Origin: Planctomycetales bacterium ZRK34
GTDB taxonomy: Bacteria > Planctomycetota > Phycisphaerae > Phycisphaerales > Zrk34
Length of the DNA: 64,000 nt
Reading direction: 5' to 3'
NCBI GenBank assembly: GCA_014873095.1
Contig: CP050848.1
Span: 1,612,001 to 1,676,000 of the forward strand
Positions 37,183 through 44,295 of the stretch are shown here, piece after piece. A program made the position numbers and the translations under genes. The notes beneath the pieces are model-generated. The model was not told where the DNA came from and did no database searches. It worked only from the letters and a program-made list of their open reading frames with translations. Within the stretch, counting starts at the first letter, position 1, and every line of letters begins with the position of its first letter.

Positions 37183-37199
37183 TGCATGGTTTTGATGCA
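37183..37199 (+). promoter_or_regulatory. NtrC-like enhancer palindrome
   Basis: TGCATGGTTTTGATGCA is an inverted repeat with the TGCA-N9-TGCA spacing typical of NtrC binding sites. Its centre is about 105 bp upstream of the predicted start of the RNA at 37298, a normal enhancer distance for sigma-54 promoters. Confidence 0.6.
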
Positions 37200-37271
37200 C
37201 ACGGGGTCGCGATGTCGTGTTTCTAAGCGCACGGATCGGGGTGATTCTGCGTTTAGACCTCAGAATCGCGA

Positions 37272-37288
37272 TTGGCACGCCGATTGTG
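37272..37288 (+). promoter_or_regulatory. Sigma-54-like promoter of candidate small RNA
   Basis: TTGGCACG-CCGA-TTGTG matches the -24 (TTGGCAC) and -12 (TTGC-type) boxes with correct spacing; the -12 reads TTGT, as in the amt promoters. TAAT follows as in the promoter at 39479. Confidence 0.65.
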
Positions 37289-37297
37289 TAATGGAAT

Positions 37298-37422
37298 CCC
37301 GACCCCGCCCAGTGCGTAGCGCGTAAGCGCAACCCCGGGCGGTCCACAAGCCCTTCCAGGCGTCTACACGCCTCCTTTACTGCCTGCCGCGTGTTGCCTC
37401 GCACGCGGTGGGCTCTTTTTTT
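37298..37422 (+). ncRNA. Candidate nitrogen-regulated small RNA with anti-Shine-Dalgarno segment
   Basis: About 125 nt from the predicted sigma-54 start to a T-run. Three structures are visible. Stem 1 is CCGCCC/GGGCGG (37305-37310 and 37337-37342) with an inner TGCG/CGCA. Stem 2 is AGGCGT-CTAC-ACGCCT (37358-37373). The terminator stem is 37382-37393 with 37402-37413, loop TTGCCTCG, followed by a T-rich tail. CTCCTTTAC at 37372-37380 is complementary to GTAAAGGAG, the ribosome binding site of both downstream amt genes (37695-37703, 39548-39556). No ORF of note. Alternatively it is the promoter and 3' end left after loss of a third amt gene. Confidence 0.55.
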
Positions 37423-37620
37423 GCGCCGCCTATTTGTTCAATCAGCCAGGCGACTGTTGTGCGCAGCTGATACCCACTCGCAATTAGACACGAACAGAGA
37501 GCATGCATGCCTTTCTGTGACAGCGCGCTTTTTAGTCAATTCACGACATAACCACCCAAGATTGCGCTTAAACCGCGCGGCGTTTGGCACGCCATCCCTG
37601 TTTTTAGCCCAAAAATACGT

Positions 37621-37637
37621 TTGGCACCACCGTTGTA
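37621..37637 (+). promoter_or_regulatory. Sigma-54-like promoter of first amt gene
   Basis: TTGGCACC-ACCG-TTGTA with -24/-12 spacing. The predicted start near 37648 gives a 65-nt leader carrying GTAAAGGAG. Confidence 0.65.
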
Positions 37638-37712
37638 TTAACCGGTTTCTTGTCCCCACCACGAGAGCATCCCCTGCTCAAACCAATTTTTTCCGTAAAG
37701 GAGCTGTCTGAC

Positions 37713-39203
37713 ATGTCCCGCATCGAACCGCTACCCACACTGGGACGTCGCCGCCGGCGCTGGAGCCTGACCATCATGCTGATGGGCGGACTCCTGGCGC
37801 TGGGGTTGATGTCGGTCTTCTCACACCATGCGATGGCACAGGACGCCGCCGCCACTACTGAAGCGGTCACGGAAGCAGTCGCCGCCGTCGCCGAAGCGGC
37901 CCCCGCGGAGGAGGCGCCGTCCTATCTGTCGCAGGGCACGGCCGACATCATGTGGCTGTGCATTGCCGCCTTCCTGGTCTTCTTCATGCAGGCGGGCTTC
38001 GCGCTGGTTGAATCCGGCCTCACCCGCGCCAAGAACTCGGTCAACATCATGACCAAAAACCTGATGGACTTCAGCTTCGGCGCGCTGCTGTTCTGGGGCA
38101 TCGGCTACTGCCTGATGTACGGCGAAAACGGTAACGGCTTCGTCGGTTGGGACTCCGGCTACCTGATGCTGAACAGTTTCGGGGCTGCGGAATCGCAGAT
38201 CGACAGCGCCAGCTGGCTGTTCCAGATCGTCTTCGCCGCCACTGCCGCCACGATCGTGTCGGGGGCCATGGCTGAGCGCACGAAGCTGATCTCCTACGTG
38301 GTCTACTCGATCATGATCTCCGGCCTGCTGTACCCGGTCGCCGGTCACTGGATCTGGGGCGGCGACGGCTGGCTCGGCGCCATGGGCATGCGTGACTTCG
38401 CCGGTTCGACGGTCGTTCACTCCGTCGGCGCCTGGGCGGCTCTCGCCGGCGCCATCATGGTTGGCCCCCGTCTGGGCAAGTACAACGCTGACGGCACCCC
38501 CAACGCCATCCCCGGTCACAACATGGTCATGGCCACGCTCGGCGTGTTCATCCTCTGGTTCGGCTGGTACGGGTTTAACCCCGGTTCAACCCTGGCCGCG
38601 GTCGACGGCATTGCTCACGTCGCCGTGACGACCACCCTCGCCGCCGCTGGTGGCGCGGTCGCCGCCCTGATCATCACCTGGCTGACCATGGGCAAGCCGG
38701 ACCTGTCGATGACCCTCAACGGCACCCTCGCGGGCCTGGTCGGCATCACCGCTCCCTGTGCCTCAGTTTCGACGCTCAGTGCCGTGATCATCGGTCTGGT
38801 CGCCGGCGTGCTGGTCTACTACTCCTGCCTCTTCATCGAGCGCGTCCTGAAGGTCGACGACCCGGTCGGCGCCATCAGCGTCCACGGCGTCTGCGGCGCC
38901 TGGGGCACGATCGCCGTCGGCCTGTTCGGCCAGACCTCGATCGACGTCCTGTACTGGGATGCGGACACCGCCATCAAGGACGGCCTGTTCTTCGGCGGCG
39001 GCGCCAGCCAGCTGGTGACCCAGCTGATCGGCATCGTTTCGGTCTTCTTCTTCACCTTCATCGTCGCGATGATCATCTTCGCGGCCCTGAAGTTCACGAT
39101 CGGCCTCCGCGTCTCCGACGCCGAGCAGATCGAAGGTCTGGACCTCGGCGAGCACAATGCCGAGTGCTACCCTGACTTCCAGCCGGCCCTGTCCGAAGGC
39201 TAA
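37713..39203 (+). CDS. amt: Ammonium transporter, first copy
   Basis: 496 aa. N-terminal signal or anchor (WSLTIMLMGGLLALGLMSVF ... HAMA) precedes an Ala/Glu-rich linker and the 11-TM Amt/MEP/Rh core. AGFALVESGLTRAKNSVNI, the Asp of DFAGSTVVHSVGAW with the first pore His, PGHNMVMATLGVFILWFGWYGFNPGS, and VHGVCGAWGTIAVG with the second pore His are all present. The C-terminal tail GLDLGEHNAECYPDF is the PII/GlnK-contact type. No glnK is adjacent. ATG 37713 has AAAGGAG 9 nt upstream. Confidence 0.95.
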   Translation: MSRIEPLPTLGRRRRRWSLTIMLMGGLLALGLMSVFSHHAMAQDAAATTEAVTEAVAAVAEAAPAEEAPSYLSQGTADIMWLCIAAFLVFFMQAGFALVESGLTRAKNSVNIMTKNLMDFSFGALLFWGIGYCLMYGENGNGFVGWDSGYLMLNSFGAAESQIDSASWLFQIVFAATAATIVSGAMAERTKLISYVVYSIMISGLLYPVAGHWIWGGDGWLGAMGMRDFAGSTVVHSVGAWAALAGAIMVGPRLGKYNADGTPNAIPGHNMVMATLGVFILWFGWYGFNPGSTLAAVDGIAHVAVTTTLAAAGGAVAALIITWLTMGKPDLSMTLNGTLAGLVGITAPCASVSTLSAVIIGLVAGVLVYYSCLFIERVLKVDDPVGAISVHGVCGAWGTIAVGLFGQTSIDVLYWDADTAIKDGLFFGGGASQLVTQLIGIVSVFFFTFIVAMIIFAALKFTIGLRVSDAEQIEGLDLGEHNAECYPDFQPALSEG

Positions 39204-39212
39204 ATCCTTTTA

Positions 39213-39285
39213 CCCTTCCAGGCGTTCACACCACGCCTCCTTTACTGACCCGCCGCGTGTTGCCTCGCACGCGGCGGGCTTTTTT
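39213..39285 (+). terminator. 3' UTR and terminator of first amt gene
   Basis: Contains stem AGGCGT/ACGCCT (39220-39225, 39233-39238), CTCCTTTAC at 39237-39245, then an 11-bp terminator stem CCCGCCGCGTG (39249-39259) with loop TTGCCTCG, CACGCGGCGGG and C plus six T. It is almost the same as the 3' end of the candidate RNA at 37298-37422. Confidence 0.85.
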
Positions 39286-39565
39286 ATGCCTGAACACGGT
39301 TCGGCTTCGTGCTAACCCCCCACAAACAGGTCGATTATGCGACACGATCGGAGCAATTTGATGCAATGTTGCCCCCGACTGCGCAATTGCGCGGCACTCG
39401 TGGATATTTTGCCGAATATCTGACCTAATTTCAGGCGCTTTATTCAGCACAACCCCCATTTTCAGACTCTGAACGCACTTGGCACGCATCTTGTGTAATA
39501 ACGCGACGTGAACGCTGGGCGGTCGTAATCCGCTCGAAAACATTCCCGTAAAGGAGCACCTTAGT
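39286..39565 (+). promoter_or_regulatory. Control region of second amt gene with sigma-54-like promoter
   Basis: This 280-bp stretch holds a palindrome GCGCAATTGCGC (39381-39392) and the -24/-12 pair TTGGCACG-CATC-TTGTG at 39479-39495. The predicted start is near 39507, giving a leader of about 60 nt with GTAAAGGAG at 39548-39556. No gene was seen in it. Confidence 0.65.
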
Positions 39566-40987
39566 ATGAACCGTCTGATCAAGCCCTTTTCTCTACTGGA
39601 CCGCTGGACCCGGCGCTGCAATCCACTGATTCTCGGTGGTGTGCTGGCTGTTGGTGCGATGGCGGCTTACACCGGACACGCCATGGCCCAGGAAGCTGAG
39701 GCCGCGGTTGAAGCCGTGACCCCGGATGCCGCCCTGGCGGCCGCCAACGAGGCCAAGTTCCTCGTGAACAACCTCTGGATCATGCTGGCCGGCTGCCTGG
39801 TGTTCATCATGCACCTGGGCTTCGCGACGGTCGAATCCGGCCTCTCGGCTTCCAAGAACACCGTCAACATCCTCTTCAAGAACGCGATGATCATCTGCAT
39901 CGGGTTCCTGACCTACGCCCTGTGCGGCTTCAACATCATGTACCCCGGCGATTTCAACGGGTACTTCACGATGTCCGCCGTTTCGGGTTTCATCAGCCGT
40001 CCGCTGGATGACCCGTCGCTGATGACCTCCGCTTACGCTGATTACACCTGGTACACCGACTTCTTCTTCCAGGCTGTCTTCGCCGCCACCGCCGCGACGA
40101 TCGTCTCCGGTGCCGTGGCCGGCCGCATCAAGCTCGGCCCCTTCCTGGTCTTCTCCACGATCTTCGTGGCCATCTGCTATCCGATCACTGGCTCCTGGAA
40201 ATGGGGCGGCGGCTTCCTCGATGAACTCGGCTTCTATGACTTCGCCGGTTCGACCCTCGTGCACTCGGTCGGCGGTTGGGGCGCCCTGGTGATGGCGATC
40301 CTCGTCGGCCCGCGTCTTGGCAAGTTCAACGCCGACGGCTCGGCCAACGCCATCCCCGGCCACAACCTGACCCTCGCCTGCATCGGCGTGTTCCTGCTGT
40401 GGTTCGGCTGGTTCGGCTTCAACGGCGGCTCGGTCCTCTCGGCTGACCCCGGTCTGGTCTCCCTGGTGCTTGTGACCACCTCCATGGCCGCTGCGGCTGG
40501 CGGCGTCGCCACCGGTCTGGCCAGCTGGATCTTCGGCGGCAAGCCCGACCTTTCGATGTCGCTGAACGGCATCCTCGCCGGTCTCGTCGGCATCACCGCC
40601 GGCGCCGACCAGATGGTCGTCTGGGAATCGGTCTTGATCGGTCTGATCGCCGGTGTCCTGGTCTACTTCTCCGTGCTCTTTGTCGACAAGCTCCGTGTTG
40701 ACGACCCGGTCGGCGCGATCAGCGTCCACCTGGTCTGCGGCATCTGGGGCACCCTGGCCGTCGGCATCTTCGGCGCCCTGGCCTCCCCGGCCCAGATCGG
40801 CTACCAGTTGGCCGGCATCGGCGCTATCGGCGCGTTCACCGTTGTGTTCACGCTGATCGTCGGTATTGCGATCAAGGCCACCATTGGCCTCCGCGTCTCC
40901 GACGCCGAGCAGGTCGAAGGTCTGGACCTTGGCGAGCACAATGCCGAGTGCTACCCCGACTTCCAGCCGGCGGTCGTGGAAGCCTGA
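39566..40987 (+). CDS. amt: Ammonium transporter, second copy
   Basis: 473 aa. Paralogue of the preceding gene with the same plan: N-terminal hydrophobic segment ending GHAMAQEAEAAVE, then the Amt core with LGFATVESGLSASKNTVNI, DFAGSTLVHSVGGWG (first pore His), PGHNLTLACIGVFLLWFGW, AISVHLVCGIWGTLAVG (second pore His) and the identical tail DLGEHNAECYPDFQPA. It differs most at the N-terminus and in the loop after the first TMs. The gene has its own promoter and terminator, so the pair is not an operon. It likely imports ammonium under nitrogen limitation. Confidence 0.95.
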   Translation: MNRLIKPFSLLDRWTRRCNPLILGGVLAVGAMAAYTGHAMAQEAEAAVEAVTPDAALAAANEAKFLVNNLWIMLAGCLVFIMHLGFATVESGLSASKNTVNILFKNAMIICIGFLTYALCGFNIMYPGDFNGYFTMSAVSGFISRPLDDPSLMTSAYADYTWYTDFFFQAVFAATAATIVSGAVAGRIKLGPFLVFSTIFVAICYPITGSWKWGGGFLDELGFYDFAGSTLVHSVGGWGALVMAILVGPRLGKFNADGSANAIPGHNLTLACIGVFLLWFGWFGFNGGSVLSADPGLVSLVLVTTSMAAAAGGVATGLASWIFGGKPDLSMSLNGILAGLVGITAGADQMVVWESVLIGLIAGVLVYFSVLFVDKLRVDDPVGAISVHLVCGIWGTLAVGIFGALASPAQIGYQLAGIGAIGAFTVVFTLIVGIAIKATIGLRVSDAEQVEGLDLGEHNAECYPDFQPAVVEA

Positions 40988-41032
40988 TCTTCCTCTTACC
41001 CTTCCAGGCGTATACTCACGCCACTATGCTTG

Positions 41033-41069
41033 CCCGCCGCGTGTTGCCTCGCACGCGGCGGGCTTTTTT
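41033..41069 (+). terminator. Intrinsic terminator of second amt gene
   Basis: CCCGCCGCGTG-TTGCCTCG-CACGCGGCGGG then C and six T, identical to the terminator of the first amt gene. The preceding AGGCGTATACTCACGCC stem is kept, but the CTCCTTTAC segment has become CACTATGC. Confidence 0.9.
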
Positions 41070-41309
41070 ATTTGGAACGAATGCACACCCCATGAAACTT
41101 CAAGTCGCTTGCCGGGCGGCCTACGGACTCGCCGGCGGGCATGGACTGAAAGGCGACTGGTACATGAACGGAGCCCGGGCCTGGAATAGAGCCTGGGTCT
41201 ATGGCTGGGACTGGGTGCGAACGAACTTGCAGGAGGGGGCCTGGCGCGTGCGAGCGCATGGCCGATGGGAATCGTCTGAATGTGGGCCACGTGCCGGGTG
41301 TTGACCGGC
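41070..41309. other. Intergenic, no supported gene
   Basis: 240 bp between convergent amt and lysA. Short open frames on both strands have no ribosome binding site or recognisable product. Nothing else was seen. Confidence 0.5.
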
Positions 41310-42593
41310 TTACAGCACTTCCGCCGCGGTCAGGTCATCGTAGGTTTCGCGGCGGCGGATGAGGCGCCACTGGTCGCCTTCAATGAGCACCTCGGCGGGG
41401 CGCGGCATGGCGTTGTAGTTGCTGGCCATGCACATGCCGTAGGCGCCGGCGGTGTGGATCGCCAGCAGGTCGCCGCGCGCCACCGGCGGCAGCTTGCGGG
41501 CCTTGGCGAGAATGTCGCCCGTCTCGCAGATCGGCCCGACCACGTCGACGAGGTCCAGCCCCGGGTTCGGCATCTCCGCGATGCGCTTATCCGGCAGGTG
41601 ATCCGGCGCCACGTTCGTCGGCCACATGAAATGAAAAGCATCGTACATCGCCGGGCGGATCAGTTGATGCATCCCCGTGTCGACGATGACGAACTTCTTG
41701 CGCCCGCCGAGCTTCACGTACAGCACGCGCGTCAGCAGGATGCCCGCGTTGCCCGCGATCGTGCGGCCGGGTTCGAGAATGATCTTCAGGTCCTTGCCGG
41801 CCACCAGCGGGACGATGTCCGCAGCGTACTGGGCGTAGTCCGGCGACTTGCCTGTTTCGTAGTCCGCCGCGTAGCCGCCGCCGATGTCCAGCGTGTCGAT
41901 GGTGTAACCCTGGCCGCGCAGTTCGTCGATCAGTTCCAACGCCTTCCTGATCGCCAGCACGTACGGCTCGGCGGAATAGATCGGCGAGCCGATGTGCAGA
42001 TGGATGCCGGTCAGGCGGCAGTGTTCATCCTTGCCGTAGTGAGCGAAGAACTGGCGGGCGCGATCGATGTCGACACCGAACTTGGTTTCCTTCTTGCCGG
42101 TCGTCGTCTTGGCGTGGGTGTTCGGATCGGCCACGTCGGGATTGACGCGCAGAGCGCCGTGTGTCGTCTTGCCCATCGAGCGCGCGATCGAGGCGATGTT
42201 TTCGAACTCGGCTTCGGACTCGATGTTGAACCAGCCGATGCCTTCATCGAGGCCGAGGCGGATTTCTTCATCGGTCTTGCCGACGCCGGCGTAGACGATC
42301 TTGCTCATGTCCGCCCCGCCGAGCTTGGCGCGGTGGATCTCCCCGCCGCTGACAACGTCCATCCCCGCGCCGCGATCAGCCAGCAGCTTGATCAGGTGGA
42401 CATTGCCACAGCTTTTGATCGAGTAGCAGATCAGCGGATCGACCGCCTCGAAGGCCCTGGCGATCTTGTCGTAGTGGGTCTCGAAGGTCTGGCGGCTGTA
42501 GACGTAAGTCGGCGTACCGACCTCGCCGGCCAGGGCGTCGAGGCTCACGTCCTCGCAGAAAAGCTGTCCATCGCGATACTGAAACAGGTCCAT
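41310..42593 (-). CDS. lysA: Diaminopimelate decarboxylase
   Basis: 427 aa, PLP-dependent fold III decarboxylase making L-lysine from meso-DAP. YSRQTFETHYDKIARAF, YSIKSCGNVHLIKLL (PLP Lys), GMDVVSGGEIHRAKLGGAD, LHIGSPIYSAEPYV, TLDIGGGYAADYETG, IILEPGRTIAGNAGI (PLP phosphate) and VGPICETGDILAKARKLP (active-site Cys, next subunit). It starts at ATG 42593 after a leader carrying a REP pair. Last step of the pathway that lysC begins. Confidence 0.96.
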   Translation of the reverse strand: MDLFQYRDGQLFCEDVSLDALAGEVGTPTYVYSRQTFETHYDKIARAFEAVDPLICYSIKSCGNVHLIKLLADRGAGMDVVSGGEIHRAKLGGADMSKIVYAGVGKTDEEIRLGLDEGIGWFNIESEAEFENIASIARSMGKTTHGALRVNPDVADPNTHAKTTTGKKETKFGVDIDRARQFFAHYGKDEHCRLTGIHLHIGSPIYSAEPYVLAIRKALELIDELRGQGYTIDTLDIGGGYAADYETGKSPDYAQYAADIVPLVAGKDLKIILEPGRTIAGNAGILLTRVLYVKLGGRKKFVIVDTGMHQLIRPAMYDAFHFMWPTNVAPDHLPDKRIAEMPNPGLDLVDVVGPICETGDILAKARKLPPVARGDLLAIHTAGAYGMCMASNYNAMPRPAEVLIEGDQWRLIRRRETYDDLTAAEVL

Positions 42594-42609
42594 CGGCTGC
42601 TGACTCCCG

Positions 42610-42664
42610 TAGCCGGGTCGCTACGCGACCCTGGTCCTGGGCCGCGTAGCGGCCCGGCTGATAG
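42610..42664. repeat. Mirrored pair of REP-like hairpins
   Basis: GTAGCC-GGGTCGC-TAC-GCGACCC, then 7 nt, then GGGCCGC-GTA-GCGGCCC-GGCTGATAG. Two similar units in opposite orientation, as in BIME structures. It lies in the leader of lysA. Confidence 0.8.
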
Positions 42665-42678
42665 CGGCAAAGCAGCCT

Positions 42679-42729
42679 ATTGTAGCCGCTGCACGCCCCC
42701 TGTGCGATGGCGGTCGGCCCTGCTACAAT
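42679..42729. promoter_or_regulatory. Divergent -10 boxes of lysA and mqnC
   Basis: Minus-strand TACAAT at 42684-42679 (lysA, leader about 80 nt) and plus-strand TACAAT at 42724-42729, 9 nt before the mqnC ATG (leaderless type). Confidence 0.5.
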
Positions 42730-42738
42730 GCAACCTTC

Positions 42739-44166
42739 ATGACTGCAGCGAACGCCCTGAAATCGATCGACATCGACGCCGTGATCGCCGGCCGCGCGCG
42801 CCTTTCGCCCGCCGACGCCCTGACGCTGTATCACCACGCCGACCTGAACGACCTCGGCCGCTGGGCCACCGCCGTCGCCGATCGCGTCCACGGCGAAAAG
42901 GTCCGCACCTACGTCATCGATCGCAACATCAACTACACCAACGTCTGCACCGCCTCGTGCACCTTCTGTGCGTTCTACCGCAAGCCCGGCGACGAAGAAG
43001 GCTACGTGCTCGACCGTGACAAGCTCCGTGAAAAGCTCACCGAGCTTTCGGGCATCGGCGGCACGCAGGTGCTCCTGCAGGGCGGCATGCACCCCGACCT
43101 GCCGCTGACGTTTTACGAAGACATGCTCTCGTGGATGCGGGAGGAATTTCCGAACATCCACCTGCACGCGTTCAGCCCGCCGGAGTTTGTCGAGTTCGTG
43201 GCCATCTGCGATATCGAAGGCTTCACCAAAACCGCGCCCGGCGAGTCGGACACGATGGACCCGGCCGAGTGGCAGGAGAAGCTCGAAGTCATCATGGAGC
43301 GCCTCGTCGCGGCGGGCCTGCGTTCAATCCCCGGCGGCGGCGGCGAGATCTTCCCCGAACACATCCGCCGGCGCATCGGCCAGGGCAAGGCCACCGGCAA
43401 GCAGTGGCTGCAGGTGATGCGCACAGCGCACACGCTCGGCATGAACACATCATCGACGATGATGTTCGGCCACATCGAAGGCATCGCCGACCGCGTCATG
43501 CACATGGACATGATCCGCGCCGCGCAGGACGAAGCCATCGCTTCCAACCTGCCCGGCCGATATGTCAGCTTCATCAGTTGGCCCTTCCAGCCGGACAACA
43601 CCCCGCTGGGCAAGCTGCCGCGCTACGACCGCGAGTCGAACAAACCCTTCCCGGGCGATGTGCTCGCCGAGGCGGTCTTCGCCGGCGAGGTCGACCCGAT
43701 GGACAAGGCGGCCTGCCAAAAAGTCGCGCCGGGTCACAACCGCACGCTTCGCCTGGCCGGCGGAACCGAATACCTGCGCATGCAGGCGCTCGGCCGACTG
43801 TTCTTCGACAACATCCATTCGATCGGCAGCTCGTGGGTCACCATGGGCCCGAAGATCGGCCAGATGGGCCTGTTTTTCGGGGCCAACGACATGGGCTCGG
43901 TCATGATGGAAGAAAACGTCGTCAGCTCCGCCGGCACGACCTACTGCCTGAACGAAGCGACGATCTGTCGGCTGATCCGCGATGCCGGGTTCACTCCCGC
44001 CCAGCGCGACAACGCCTACAACATTCTCAAAACACACGAAAGCGAAGGCCCGGACACGCAGGTCGCCGACTGGGCTGAACATCGCCCGGCCGCCAGCGCC
44101 TTTTCCGCGCCGGATGAAACATCTGAAACAGCCAGCCTGACCGTCGACAACGCAGCAATCAGTTGA
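42739..44166 (+). CDS. mqnC: Radical SAM cyclic dehypoxanthinyl futalosine synthase (MqnC-type)
   Basis: 475 aa. RNINYTNVCTASCTFCAFYRKPGDEEGYV holds the CxxxCxxC cluster motif with MqnC-specific FCAFYR. GGTQVLLQGGMHPDLPLTFYEDML, HLHAFSPPEF, SIPGGGGEIF and MMFGHIEGIADRVMHM follow. It acts in futalosine-route menaquinone biosynthesis. Two departures: an insertion of roughly 20 residues between HAFSPPEF and SIPGGGGEIF (TKTAPGESDTMDPAEWQ) and a Ser/Thr-rich tail of about 40 residues. MqnE is the closest alternative, but FCAFYR favours MqnC. Confidence 0.9.
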   Translation: MTAANALKSIDIDAVIAGRARLSPADALTLYHHADLNDLGRWATAVADRVHGEKVRTYVIDRNINYTNVCTASCTFCAFYRKPGDEEGYVLDRDKLREKLTELSGIGGTQVLLQGGMHPDLPLTFYEDMLSWMREEFPNIHLHAFSPPEFVEFVAICDIEGFTKTAPGESDTMDPAEWQEKLEVIMERLVAAGLRSIPGGGGEIFPEHIRRRIGQGKATGKQWLQVMRTAHTLGMNTSSTMMFGHIEGIADRVMHMDMIRAAQDEAIASNLPGRYVSFISWPFQPDNTPLGKLPRYDRESNKPFPGDVLAEAVFAGEVDPMDKAACQKVAPGHNRTLRLAGGTEYLRMQALGRLFFDNIHSIGSSWVTMGPKIGQMGLFFGANDMGSVMMEENVVSSAGTTYCLNEATICRLIRDAGFTPAQRDNAYNILKTHESEGPDTQVADWAEHRPAASAFSAPDETSETASLTVDNAAIS

Positions 44167-44167
44167 C

Positions 44168-44251
44168 AGCACCAAGGCACGGAGGCCCAAAGACACAAAG
44201 AACAAATCGTGTTTTCATCTTTGCGTCTTCGAGCCTTAGCGTCTTTGTGCT
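44168..44251. repeat. Imperfect inverted repeat rich in CAAAG
   Basis: Arms 44168-44203 and 44216-44251 match at 26 of 36 positions when one is reverse-complemented, and read as repeated (C)AAAGRC units. It occupies the gap between mqnC and the next gene. Confidence 0.7.
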
Positions 44252-44295
44252 TTGATGTCAGACATTCACGCAACTTATCGATCAAGGGGTGCATC

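Noticed and set aside
37391..37711. 106-codon plus-strand frame between the candidate RNA and first amt gene
   Set aside because: It begins inside the terminator hairpin, crosses the second sigma-54 promoter, has no ribosome binding site and no family resemblance.
41092..41304. Trp/Arg-rich short frame after the second amt terminator
   Set aside because: No ribosome binding site or homology visible; an opposite-strand frame of equal length exists, as expected by chance.
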